A stretch of 29,012 nt of DNA, from positions 1 to 29,012 of the forward strand of contig CAJBMR010000261.1 in assembly GCA_903954205.1 (NCBI GenBank), given 5' to 3'. Numbering within the stretch: the first letter of the stretch is position 1; every line of letters begins with the position of its first letter. Position numbers and translations under genes: made by a program. The notes below the pieces were generated by a model. That model ran no database searches and had not been told where the DNA came from. It saw only the letters and a program-made list of their open reading frames with translations. The DNA comes from an uncultured bacterium. Its GTDB lineage: Bacteria; Actinomycetota; Actinomycetes; S36-B12. Shown here piece by piece: positions 6,756 through 14,517 of this stretch.

Positions 6756-7457
6756 TCAGCCGATTGGCTCGACGGAGACCTGGCTTGCGATCTCACCGGG
6801 CAACTCGACGTACTCCCCCGCCGAACCGACGAGCACTCCGGTGGCTGCGCGCTGCACGCGCACGGCGCCGCCGGGGACCACTCCCGCCCGCTGGAGCAGG
6901 GCGACCACCTCCGGGTCAACCTGTGCGCTCTCACCGATACGTCGCACGGTGACACGCACCGTGTCGTCGCCCGCGGCCCGATCCAGGCTCACCCAGTGCT
7001 CGCCGCGCGCCGCTGACGGCTTGGCGCCGGGCACGAGCTCCTCCAGTCCCGGGATGGGATTGCCGAACGGCGACTCGGTCGGGTTGTCGAGGATCTGCAG
7101 GATGCGCCGCTCCACCGTGTCGGACATGACGTGCTCCCAGCGGCACGCCTCAGTGTGGACATCTTCGATCGGCAGGCCGATGACATCGATGAGCAGGCAT
7201 TCGGCGATGCGGTGCTTGCGCATGACCCGGGTGGCGTACTCGCGCCCTCGCGGAGTGAGCTCGAGGTGGCGATCACCCTCGACCGTGAGCAGGCCGTCAC
7301 GCTCCATGCGCGCGACCGTCTGAGAGACCGTGGGGCCGCTCTGGCCCAGACGCTCTGCGATGCGGGCGCGCAGGGGCACGATGCCCTCCTCCTCGAGTTC
7401 GAAGACCGTCCGGAGGTACATCTCCGTGGTGTCGATGAGGTCGCTCACGTCCAGCAT
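6756..7457 (-). CDS. ideR: IdeR/DtxR iron-dependent repressor
   Basis: A 233-residue metalloregulator, the usual length. The N-terminal winged helix includes DTTEMYLRTVFELEEEG and QSGPTVSQTVARMERDGLL. The dimerisation and metal domain keeps all expected ligands: Met13, His82, Glu86, His101, Cys105, Glu108 and His109, in KHRIAE and HTEACRWEHVMS. A C-terminal SH3-like domain follows NPTESPFGNPIPGLEEL. With Fe(II) it should repress siderophore and uptake genes and control iron storage; none of these targets is in the window. The protein is closest to IdeR rather than MntR. The ATG at 7457 is preferred; I see no clear hexamer at the standard spacing, and a GTG three codons later is an alternative. 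Confidence 0.93.
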   Translation of the reverse strand: MLDVSDLIDTTEMYLRTVFELEEEGIVPLRARIAERLGQSGPTVSQTVARMERDGLLTVEGDRHLELTPRGREYATRVMRKHRIAECLLIDVIGLPIEDVHTEACRWEHVMSDTVERRILQILDNPTESPFGNPIPGLEELVPGAKPSAARGEHWVSLDRAAGDDTVRVTVRRIGESAQVDPEVVALLQRAGVVPGGAVRVQRAATGVLVGSAGEYVELPGEIASQVSVEPIG

Positions 7458-7511
7458 TCAACCCCATTCACCGGCCCGCCGCCCCCGCGTGCCCCCGGGT
7501 CGAGCAGCCCC

Positions 7512-7517
7512 TAGCCT
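7512..7517 (+). promoter_or_regulatory. Leaderless -10 hexamer of phr
   Basis: TAGCCT ends 6 nt before the GTG at 7524, and no Shine-Dalgarno sequence is present. Confidence 0.65.
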
Positions 7518-7523
7518 GCGAGG

Positions 7524-8882
7524 GTGCCCGCTGTTGCCTGGTTCCGCCGCGACCTACGCCTGGGGGACAACCCCGCGCTCAGCGCCGCGGCCGCCCTCGA
7601 CGGGCAGGTCGTGCCGCTCTTCGTCGTCGACCCCGCCGTGTGGGACCCCGCAAGCGACGTGCGCCGCGCCTACCTCGTCGACTCCCTGCGCGCACTCGAC
7701 GCCGACCTCGACGGGCAACTCCTCCTGCAGCACGGCGACCCCGTCGAGCACGTCGTCGCCGTCGCTCGAGCAGCGGGCGCGAGCGAGGTGCACGTCGCCG
7801 CGGACTACGGCCCCTACGGCGTGCAGCGCGATGAGCGCGTGCGCGCCGCCCTCGCCAAGCAGGGCATCGAGCTCGTGGAGACGGGCTCGCCGTACGCCGT
7901 CGCTCCGGGCCGGGTGACCAAGGACGACGGCACGGCGTACCGCGTCTATACGCCGTTCTATCGCGCCTGGATGCGCCATGGGTGGCGCGCGCCGGCCGCT
8001 GACGTCGAAGCGGAGTACGTCATGCCGCTCGAGTGCCACGGCTACCCCGAGCGCCCGGATCTGCCGTTCGCGCTTCCGGCGGCGGGAGAGGCTGCAGCCC
8101 TGGAGCGATGGGCTGCCTTCCGCGCTGCGGGCCTTACGGCGTACGACGACACGCGCAACTTCCCCGCGCTGGACGGCACGTCGTCGATGGGCCATCACCT
8201 CAAGTGGGGTGAGATCCACCCGCGCACGATCCTTGCCGATCTCGGCGACTCAGCGGGCGAGGAGACATTCCGCAAGGAGATCGCGTGGCGGGAGTTCTAC
8301 GCCGACGTCATGCATCAGCGACCCGAGAGCGCACGCGCGTCGATGGATGTGCGGTTCGACGATGACTTCGCGTGGGACTCCGGTGAGCGGGCCGACGCAC
8401 TCTTCGAGGCCTGGGCTGCAGGTCGTACCGGCTACCCGTTTGTCGACGCCGGGATGCGGCAGCTCCTCGCCGAGGGCTGGATGCACAACCGCGTGCGCAT
8501 GGTGGTGGCGAGTTTCCTGGTCAAGGATCTGCATCTGCCCTGGCAGAGGGGTGCGGCGCACTTCATGCGCTGGCTGCGCGATGGAGACCTCGCGAGCAAT
8601 TCCCACGGCTGGCAGTGGACGGCTGGCTGCGGCACCGACGCCTCGCCGTACCACCGTGTCTTCAATCCCGTGGGGCAGGGAGAAAGATTCGACCCGAATG
8701 GTGACTATGTCCGTCGCTACGTGCCGGAGCTCGCCCATCTGCCTGGCAAGACCGCGCACACCCCCTGGGACACCCTCGGCGGCTACGACCACGGCTACCC
8801 CGAGCGGATCGTCGACCACGCCGCCGAGCGCCTCGAGGCCCTGGACCGATTCGCCCAGATGAAGGGAAGCCCGAAGACCTGA
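7524..8882 (+). CDS. phr: Deoxyribodipyrimidine photolyase
   Basis: A 452-residue class I CPD photolyase. It splits UV-induced pyrimidine dimers in DNA using blue light and FADH-. The N-terminal antenna-binding Rossmann domain opens with VAWFRRDLRLGDNPAL. The C-terminal FAD domain carries GTSSMGHHLKWGEIHPR, FRKEIAWREFYADVM, MHNRVRMVVASFLVKDL and the DGDLASNSHGWQWTAGCGTDA signature. The length is normal for the family, and the conserved Trp and Asn residues of the FAD site are present. The GTG start has a leaderless promoter. The gene diverges from ideR and is followed 13 bp later by parA, which has its own weak hexamer. A cryptochrome is less likely given the complete photolyase motifs. Confidence 0.93.
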   Translation: MPAVAWFRRDLRLGDNPALSAAAALDGQVVPLFVVDPAVWDPASDVRRAYLVDSLRALDADLDGQLLLQHGDPVEHVVAVARAAGASEVHVAADYGPYGVQRDERVRAALAKQGIELVETGSPYAVAPGRVTKDDGTAYRVYTPFYRAWMRHGWRAPAADVEAEYVMPLECHGYPERPDLPFALPAAGEAAALERWAAFRAAGLTAYDDTRNFPALDGTSSMGHHLKWGEIHPRTILADLGDSAGEETFRKEIAWREFYADVMHQRPESARASMDVRFDDDFAWDSGERADALFEAWAAGRTGYPFVDAGMRQLLAEGWMHNRVRMVVASFLVKDLHLPWQRGAAHFMRWLRDGDLASNSHGWQWTAGCGTDASPYHRVFNPVGQGERFDPNGDYVRRYVPELAHLPGKTAHTPWDTLGGYDHGYPERIVDHAAERLEALDRFAQMKGSPKT

Positions 8883-8895
8883 GACACTCGGGTCC

Positions 8896-9651
8896 ATGTC
8901 AGCGGTAGCGGTGCTGTCCCTCAAGGGTGGCGTGGGCAAGAGCACAACCGTGCTCGGCCTGGCTGGCGCCGCGTGGGCTCGGGGTATCCGGGTGCTCGTC
9001 ATCGATCTGGACCCGCAGGCCAATGCGACCGTGGCACTCGACCCGCCACCCTTCTCCTTCACCATCGGAGATGTCCTGGCCGATGGTCGCCCGGGCATCG
9101 CCCGTGAGGCCATCGTGAGCACCGGCTGGGGCCCGCAGGTCGATCTGCTTCCCAGTGAGGAGGCGGTGGCCCACCGCAACCGCCCGGAGGGCCAGGACTC
9201 TGCCACGCGCCTGCGCGTGAGCCTGGCGGGCGTGATCGACGGCTACGACCTCATCCTCATCGACTGCCCGCCGTCGCTGGATGAGCTGACCCGCAATGGC
9301 CTGGCCGCGGCAGAGAGTGCACTCGTCGTCACCGAGCCGGGCTTCTTCGCGCTGCAGGGAGCCACGCGCGCGCTGCTCGCGGTCGAGGCTGCGCGCACGT
9401 CGGTCAACCTGCGCCTGCAGCCCGCGGGGGTGCTCGTCAATCGTGTGCGCAGCAACCTCTCGGAGCATCGCTACCGCATCGAAGAGTTGAGGCAGGTGTA
9501 CGGCGACCTCGTGCTCGACCCGGTCATCCCCGAGCGCTCCGCCGTTCAGCAGGCCCAGGGAGCAGGCGTGCCCGTGCAGGCCTGGCGCTCCCCCGGTGCT
9601 GCCGAAGTGAGTGACGCCTTTGACGACATCCTCGACCGCCTGCTCGCCTGA
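8896..9651 (+). CDS. Orphan ParA-family ATPase
   Basis: A 251-residue ParA/MinD-type P-loop ATPase. The deviant Walker A LKGGVGKSTT carries the signature Lys10 and catalytic Lys15, followed by the switch-like LVIDLDPQAN and the Walker B-like YDLILIDCPPS. Such ATPases bind nonspecific DNA as dimers with ATP and position DNA or protein cargo. No parB lies next to it. Instead a small basic protein with a ribbon-helix-helix-like tail follows 39 bp downstream and is the likely partner, as in ParA-ParG-type or McdA-McdB-type pairs. It is not the canonical chromosomal ParA, which accompanies parB near the origin. The ATG at 8896 has GACACT 7 nt upstream, a weak leaderless match. Confidence 0.88.
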   Translation: MSAVAVLSLKGGVGKSTTVLGLAGAAWARGIRVLVIDLDPQANATVALDPPPFSFTIGDVLADGRPGIAREAIVSTGWGPQVDLLPSEEAVAHRNRPEGQDSATRLRVSLAGVIDGYDLILIDCPPSLDELTRNGLAAAESALVVTEPGFFALQGATRALLAVEAARTSVNLRLQPAGVLVNRVRSNLSEHRYRIEELRQVYGDLVLDPVIPERSAVQQAQGAGVPVQAWRSPGAAEVSDAFDDILDRLLA

Positions 9652-9673
9652 CCGACGTACTGTTGGCCCACAG

Positions 9674-9690
9674 CCCACTCCGGAGGACCC
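9674..9690 (+). promoter_or_regulatory. Shine-Dalgarno of the ParA-partner gene
   Basis: CGGAGGACCC immediately precedes the ATG at 9691, a strong ribosome site. It supports cotranscription with parA rather than a leaderless start. Confidence 0.6.
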
Positions 9691-10008
9691 ATGGCACCGC
9701 AGACGCCTCGACCCGCGCTGAGCCGCGCCCCCGATGCTGAACTCCACCCCGTGAGCGGGCGACCCCTGCCCGCGCCCGTGCCCGGCGGCGTCAAGGAGAG
9801 CAAGGAGAAGCCGAAGGCCAAGAGCCTCAAGGCCGGCAAGGGCGCGACATCCGCCGACGCCATCACAGGGCCCGCCAAGGACAAGTACGTCGACCTCGGC
9901 GCGCGCGTGCCAAAGTCGGTGCGCAAGCGACTGCGAGCCGAGGCGAAGGCACAGGCGCTCGCACCCGACGAACTGCTCTCCCGCATCCTCGACGCCTACC
10001 TGCCATAG
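9691..10008 (+). CDS. Small ParA-partner candidate with RHH-like C-terminus
   Basis: A protein of 105 residues. The first half is Pro/Ala-rich and disordered-looking, with a lysine-rich stretch (GGVKESKEKPKAKSLKAGKG, about residues 32-51). The last 40 residues (YVDLGARVPKSVRKRLRAEA and the following helix to DAYLP) resemble a ribbon-helix-helix: one strand, then two helices. RHH proteins bind DNA as dimers, and their disordered N-termini often stimulate a ParA ATPase. The position behind parA with a strong Shine-Dalgarno sequence supports a two-gene module. Its 3' end is duplicated in a tandem repeat. The function is inferred from context and fold; the cargo is unknown. Confidence 0.7.
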   Translation: MAPQTPRPALSRAPDAELHPVSGRPLPAPVPGGVKESKEKPKAKSLKAGKGATSADAITGPAKDKYVDLGARVPKSVRKRLRAEAKAQALAPDELLSRILDAYLP

Positions 10009-10090
10009 GCCGAGCGCACCGCCTCGCATACCTGCCGTAGGCCGAGCATCGCCTCGCCTACCTGCCGTAGGCCGAGCGCATCGCCTCGCA
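9997..10090. repeat. Three-copy 30-32 bp tandem repeat spanning a stop codon
   Basis: Units at 9997-10028, 10029-10058 and 10059-10090 each start TACCTGCC(A/G)TAGGCCGAGC and end in CGCCTCGC. The first unit contains the last codons and stop of the ParA-partner gene, so the following copies are duplications of the gene's 3' end. The units differ by a few substitutions and a 2-bp deletion in the middle copy. Confidence 0.9.
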
Positions 10091-10092
10091 AG

Positions 10093-10144
10093 AACGACGC
10101 TTGGGGACACCCATGGGTGTCCGTGAGTGTCCCCAAGCGTCGTT
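10093..10144. terminator. Perfect 18-bp inverted repeat with nested palindrome
   Basis: AACGACGCTTGGGGACAC (10093-10110) pairs perfectly with 10127-10144. A second perfect 18-bp palindrome, GGACACCCATGGGTGTCC (10105-10122), is nested on the left arm, so two mutually exclusive hairpins can form. It lies between convergent genes, the position of a bidirectional terminator, but has no T-tract. It may instead be a dispersed palindromic element. Confidence 0.7.
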
Positions 10145-10163
10145 AACGGATGTGAGTGGGTGG

Positions 10164-11417
10164 CTAGGGCACGGGGTGCTCGGCGTCGTATCTAAGGAAT
10201 GCCGGGACGGCCGCCACGAGCGCACCCGTGAAGACGAGGCAGAGCAGTCCTCCCGAGACGGCAGACACGGTCTCGCCAAAGACCCCGGCCACAGCACCGG
10301 CCTCGACATCGCCGAGGCGCGGTCCGCCCACCACGACAACGGTGAAGATGCCCTGCAGCCGCCCGCGATAGTCGTCGGGTGTCGCTGCCTGCAGGATCGT
10401 CGAGCGGAAGATCGCGCTCACCGCGTCCGCTCCGCCCGCGATGGCAAGCAGGACGAGCGCCACGGGGAGGGACCGGACGAGGCCGAAGACCGCGATGGCC
10501 CCACCCCAGATGCAGATGGAGATGACGACAGCGAGCCCCTGACGACGAACCTTGCCGAGCGGCCCGGAGAGGACGGTGGCGACGATGGATCCCACAGCGG
10601 GCGCAGCTGACAGCAGGCCGACAATGAGGGCGACGTCGGCGAGCGAGCCTCCGTACCAAGCCGTGGCAATGGCGGGGAAGAGGGCGCGCGGCATGCCGAA
10701 GACCATTGCGACGATGTCGAGATAGAAGGACATCTGCAGGTTGCGCTTGCCCCTGAGGAAACGGATCCCCTCGAGCACACTGCGCCAGCCGCGCGCGGCA
10801 TTGGGAGCGACACCCTCCGGCGGGAGCGAGGGCAGGCGCCACATCGCCCAGACAGCGATGCCGAAGACGACGAGATCGAGGAGGTAGACCGTCGACACCG
10901 TGCCTGTGCCGGCGATGAGGAGGCCCGCGATCACCGGCCCGATCGTGAAGGCAAGCCCCCAGGTCAACGTATTGAGCGCATTGGCCGCGGGCAGCAGGTG
11001 CAGGGGCACCAGCCGGGGGACGATGGCCTGGCGCGCCGGATTGGCGACGGCGAAGAAGCCCGACTGCACCGCGATGATCGCGTAGAGCAGCGCGACCGAG
11101 TCTGCTCCGGCGAGGGACTGCAGGACGAAGTCCAGCGTGCTGGCCCACAGCCCAACCGTCGCGATAAGCGCCACCTTCCGGCGATCGAAGCGGTCAATCA
11201 GCGCACCGCCGTAGAGGCCGAGGACGACGAGTGGCACGAGTTGGAAGAGGCCGGTGAGACCCACCGCCCAGGAGGATCCCGTGAGGTCGTAGACCTCGAG
11301 CGCGACGGCGACCGACGTCATCTGCTGGCCAGCCGTGCCCACGCTGTGCCCGATCCACAGACGCCGGAAGGGGGCGCTTTCGCGCAGGGGGGTGAGGTCG
11401 ACGAAGAGTCGGGCCAT
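10164..11417 (-). CDS. MFS transporter, EntS-like (MFS_3) exporter
   Basis: A 417-residue protein with about 12 hydrophobic segments. It begins MARLFVDLTPLRESAPFRRLWIG, the cytoplasmic start common to enterobactin-exporter-like MFS proteins. GGALIDRFDRRK, near residue 65-75, is the loop 2-3 signature motif of the superfamily. The substrate is not predictable; relatives export drugs or siderophores. The ATG at 11417 lies one base after the pdxH stop, so it is translationally coupled to pdxH. The reading frame extends upstream on paper, but that part is the antisense shadow of pdxH. Confidence 0.85.
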   Translation of the reverse strand: MARLFVDLTPLRESAPFRRLWIGHSVGTAGQQMTSVAVALEVYDLTGSSWAVGLTGLFQLVPLVVLGLYGGALIDRFDRRKVALIATVGLWASTLDFVLQSLAGADSVALLYAIIAVQSGFFAVANPARQAIVPRLVPLHLLPAANALNTLTWGLAFTIGPVIAGLLIAGTGTVSTVYLLDLVVFGIAVWAMWRLPSLPPEGVAPNAARGWRSVLEGIRFLRGKRNLQMSFYLDIVAMVFGMPRALFPAIATAWYGGSLADVALIVGLLSAAPAVGSIVATVLSGPLGKVRRQGLAVVISICIWGGAIAVFGLVRSLPVALVLLAIAGGADAVSAIFRSTILQAATPDDYRGRLQGIFTVVVVGGPRLGDVEAGAVAGVFGETVSAVSGGLLCLVFTGALVAAVPAFLRYDAEHPVP

Positions 11418-11418
11418 C

Positions 11419-12084
11419 TCAGGGTGAGAGTCGCTCGACGACCCACGCTCCCGCGTCGTCGAGTCCGCCGTCGCGCACGCGGCGATAGCGGAGCCGATCA
11501 TGCAGGCGCGACTCGCGTCCCTGCCAGAACTCCACGGACTCGGGTACGACGATCCACCCACCCCAGAAGTCAGGCAGCGGCACGTCATCGGGGAATCGCT
11601 CGAGCATCTGTGCGTGGCGATCGTCGAGCACTGCGCGATCGTCGATGATCTCGGACTGCCGGCTCGCCCACGCGCCGAGGCGCGAGCCGTGCGGACGCGA
11701 GGCGAAGTAGTCCGCGGCCTCGTCGCGCGACACCTCGATGGTCGCGCCGACGACAACGACCTGCCGATGAAGGGGCAACCACGGGAAGACGCATGCCGCT
11801 CGACGTGTGGCCTCGAGTTCACGTCCCTTGCGCGAGGCGAGGTTGGTGTAGAAGGCGAAGCCGCGCGCGTCGGCCTCTTTCAGAAGCACGGTGCGCGCAC
11901 TCGGCACCCCCTCGGCCGACACAGTCGAGAGGACCATGGCATTGGGCTCCACGATCCCTTCCGCGACCGCGTCTGCCAACCACTGCCGGAATTGCGCCAG
12001 GGGATTCGGGGCGAGGTCTGCCTCGACCAGGGTGCCCCGGTCATAGGCCAGGCGCATCGCCCTGAGGTCGTGCTCGTCCGTCAC
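11419..12084 (-). CDS. pdxH: Pyridoxamine 5'-phosphate oxidase
   Basis: A 221-residue FMN enzyme that oxidises pyridoxamine or pyridoxine 5'-phosphate to pyridoxal 5'-phosphate in B6 salvage. Visible landmarks include LVEADLAPNPLAQFRQWL, the FMN/PLP-site stretch SARTVLLKEAD followed by GFAFYTNLASRKGRELE, RPHGSRLGAWASRQS, and the C-terminal VEFWQGRESRLHDRLRY. The length is normal. The start is a GTG at 12084, and I see no hexamer at the standard spacing. It diverges from citA, and the nearby PLP-dependent serC makes a B6 link plausible. The downstream MFS gene is coupled to it. Confidence 0.93.
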   Translation of the reverse strand: MTDEHDLRAMRLAYDRGTLVEADLAPNPLAQFRQWLADAVAEGIVEPNAMVLSTVSAEGVPSARTVLLKEADARGFAFYTNLASRKGRELEATRRAACVFPWLPLHRQVVVVGATIEVSRDEAADYFASRPHGSRLGAWASRQSEIIDDRAVLDDRHAQMLERFPDDVPLPDFWGGWIVVPESVEFWQGRESRLHDRLRYRRVRDGGLDDAGAWVVERLSP

Positions 12085-12209
12085 GGGCCGATCCCATCAC
12101 GACCCGGTCCGGCCGGCACCGCCGACTCAGCGGAGGAGCCTGCCCGATCGGGGACGCTGCCTCCGCCGCCCCGCAAACCGGTGCGCCGGCCGTGGGGTTG
12201 AATGGGCCC

Positions 12210-13367
12210 ATGAGCGATTTCGTGCCCGGCCTCGAGGGTGTCGTCGCATTCGAGACCCAGATCGCCGAGCCCGATCGGGACGGCGGCTCGCTGCGCTACC
12301 GCGGCATCGACATCGAGGACCTCGTAGGGCGGGTGTCGTATGGCAACGTCTGGGGCCTGCTCGTCGACAACGAGTTCAACCCGGGCCTCCCGCCCGCTGA
12401 GCCATACCCGATTCCTGTCCACTCCGGCGACGTGCGCGTCGACGTGCAGTCGGCCATTGCGATGCTCGCGCCGGGATGGGGCCTCAAGCCGCTGCTCGAC
12501 ATCGATGACGACACGGCACGCGAGAATCTCGCGCACGTCTCGGTCATGGCCATGTCTTTCGTGGCGCAGGCCGCCCGCGGCCTCGGCGTACCCATGGTCC
12601 CCCAGACCCGTATCGATGACGCGAGCACGATCGTGGAGCGCTTCATGACACGCTGGCGTGGGGAGCCGGATCCCCGCCACGTCCAGGCCGTCGACGCCTA
12701 CTTCGTGTCTGCCGCCGAGCACGGCATGAACGCCTCGACATTCACGGCTCGCGTGATCGCATCGACCGGTGCGGACGTCGCAGCCGCCATCTCCGGCGCC
12801 ATTGGCGCCATGAGCGGTCCGCTGCACGGCGGTGCGCCCTCACGCGTGCTCGGCATGATCCAAGAAATTGAGCGCACCGGCGATGCCGAGGGCTACGTCC
12901 GCGGCGTACTCGATCGCGGCCAGCGCCTCATGGGCTTCGGTCACCGCGTCTATCGCGCCGAAGATCCCCGCGCCCGAGTGCTCCGGCGTACGGCGCAGGA
13001 GCTCAATGCACCGCGCTACGAGGTCGCACTCGCGCTCGAGACTGCCGCACTCACCGAACTTCGTTCCCGTCGACCCGATCGCATCCTAGAGACGAACGTC
13101 GAGTTCTGGGCGGCGATCATGCTCGACTTCGCCGAGGTACCCCCTCAGATGTTCACCTCGATGTTCACCTGCGCTCGACTCGCTGGGTGGAGTGCTCACG
13201 TCTTGGAGCAGAAGCGCACCGGTCGACTCGTGCGCCCATCGGCAAGGTACGTCGGTCCCGGGCCGCGCATCCCCGAGGCAGTGCCCGGCTGGGATGCGCA
13301 GATGGTCGCTCCATCGGGCTACACCCCATCGACGCGCGAATCCCGGCCGACCTCGGTCCGACGCTGA
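12210..13367 (+). CDS. citA: Citrate synthase, CitA type
   Basis: A 385-residue citrate synthase that condenses oxaloacetate and acetyl-CoA. Catalytic-site regions present are EHGMNASTFTAR, SGPLHGGAPSRVLGM and GFGHRVYRAEDPRARVL, each with its conserved His, then ETNVEFWAAI in the position of the usual catalytic Asp loop. The protein reads very close to what I remember of the mycobacterial CitA (citrate synthase 2), which also has Glu in that last motif. It belongs to the shorter CitA type rather than GltA2. The ATG at 12210 is the likely start. An in-frame GTG at 12192 would add six residues. No convincing promoter hexamer precedes it. Confidence 0.93.
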   Translation: MSDFVPGLEGVVAFETQIAEPDRDGGSLRYRGIDIEDLVGRVSYGNVWGLLVDNEFNPGLPPAEPYPIPVHSGDVRVDVQSAIAMLAPGWGLKPLLDIDDDTARENLAHVSVMAMSFVAQAARGLGVPMVPQTRIDDASTIVERFMTRWRGEPDPRHVQAVDAYFVSAAEHGMNASTFTARVIASTGADVAAAISGAIGAMSGPLHGGAPSRVLGMIQEIERTGDAEGYVRGVLDRGQRLMGFGHRVYRAEDPRARVLRRTAQELNAPRYEVALALETAALTELRSRRPDRILETNVEFWAAIMLDFAEVPPQMFTSMFTCARLAGWSAHVLEQKRTGRLVRPSARYVGPGPRIPEAVPGWDAQMVAPSGYTPSTRESRPTSVRR

Positions 13368-13380
13368 GATCTGCACTGCG

Positions 13381-13386
13381 TAGCCT
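13381..13386 (+). promoter_or_regulatory. Leaderless -10 hexamer of serC
   Basis: TAGCCT ends 6 nt before the GTG at 13393 and 13 bp after the citA stop. serC can therefore be transcribed separately from citA. Confidence 0.6.
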
Positions 13387-13392
13387 TGCCCG

Positions 13393-14517
13393 GTGACCGA
13401 CGACATCACCATCCCCGCTGATCTCCTGCCCAGTGACGGCCGCTTCGGTGCTGGCCCTTCAAAGGTGCGCCGGGAGCAGGTGAGCGGCCTGCTCGATGTC
13501 GCCGGCACCTACCTCGGCACCTCGCATCGGCAGAAGACCGTCAAGTCGCAGGTGGGTCGACTCCGCGCGGGCCTGTCGGATCTGTTTTCCCTGCCCGACG
13601 GCTATGAGGTGATCCTGGGTAATGGTGGGTCGACCGCCTTCTGGGACATCGCGACCTTCGGTCTCATCCGCGATCGCGCGCAGTTCCTCTCCTTCGGTGA
13701 GTTCGGTGCGAAGTTTGCGACGGCCGCCAAGGAGGCCCCGCACCTCGGCGACCCCACCATCATCAAGGCCGATCCCGGCGACGCGCCTGCCTTCGCGGCC
13801 GAGACGGGGATCGATGCCTACTGCACCCCGCACAACGAGACATCCACCGGCGTGGCGATCGCACCCGTGCGCGTGCCCGGAGCTGACGCGGGGGCGCTCA
13901 TGCTCACCGATGCCACGTCGGGAGCCGGCGGCCTGCCGCTGGACCCCTCCCAGACCGACGTCTACTACTTCGCCCCGCAGAAGAGCTTCGGCTCCGACGG
14001 CGGACTGTGGTTCGCGCTGATGTCGCCCGCAGCCTTGGCTCGCGTGGAGGAGATCTCCGCCAGCGGCCGCTGGACCCCGGCCTTCCTCGACCTGTCCATC
14101 GCCGTCGACAACTCCCGGCAGGACCAGACCTACAACACTCCGGCCCTCGCCACGATCTACCTCATGGCCGAGCAGGTGGACTGGTTCCTTGGCAACGGTG
14201 GCCTCGACTGGTGCACCGCGCGCACAGCCGAGTCGTCGGGAATCCTCTACGACTGGGCTGAGGCGAGCCCCGTCGCACAGCCCTTCGTCACCGACCCGGC
14301 CAAGCGCTCTGCCGTGGTCGCGACGATCGACTTCGACGACAGCATCGATGCCACACACATCACCAAGGCTCTGCGCGCCAACGGCATTGTCGACACCGAG
14401 CCCTACCGCAAGCTGGGACGCAATCAGATTCGCGTTGCCGTGTTCCCCGCGGTTGAGCCCGATGACGTCCGGCAGTTGACGCGCTCGATCGACTACGTCG
14501 TATCCCAGCTCACGTGA
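13393..14517 (+). CDS. serC: Phosphoserine aminotransferase
   Basis: A 374-residue PLP enzyme that converts 3-phosphohydroxypyruvate and glutamate to phosphoserine in serine biosynthesis. It starts IPADLLPSDGRFGAGPSKVR, typical of the actinobacterial SerC form. PLP contacts include GNGGSTAFWD and the lysine of YYFAPQKSFGSDGG, which forms the internal aldimine. HRQKTVKSQVG and the C-terminal IRVAVFPAVEPDDV also fit. The GTG start follows a leaderless hexamer. The next gene overlaps the stop by 4 bp. Confidence 0.95.
   Translation: MTDDITIPADLLPSDGRFGAGPSKVRREQVSGLLDVAGTYLGTSHRQKTVKSQVGRLRAGLSDLFSLPDGYEVILGNGGSTAFWDIATFGLIRDRAQFLSFGEFGAKFATAAKEAPHLGDPTIIKADPGDAPAFAAETGIDAYCTPHNETSTGVAIAPVRVPGADAGALMLTDATSGAGGLPLDPSQTDVYYFAPQKSFGSDGGLWFALMSPAALARVEEISASGRWTPAFLDLSIAVDNSRQDQTYNTPALATIYLMAEQVDWFLGNGGLDWCTARTAESSGILYDWAEASPVAQPFVTDPAKRSAVVATIDFDDSIDATHITKALRANGIVDTEPYRKLGRNQIRVAVFPAVEPDDVRQLTRSIDYVVSQLT

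Noticed and set aside
13095..13125. Loss of the catalytic Asp in citrate synthase (Glu in ETNVEFWAAI)
   Set aside because: As I recall, the mycobacterial CitA protein has the same Glu, so this is a family trait rather than a defect.
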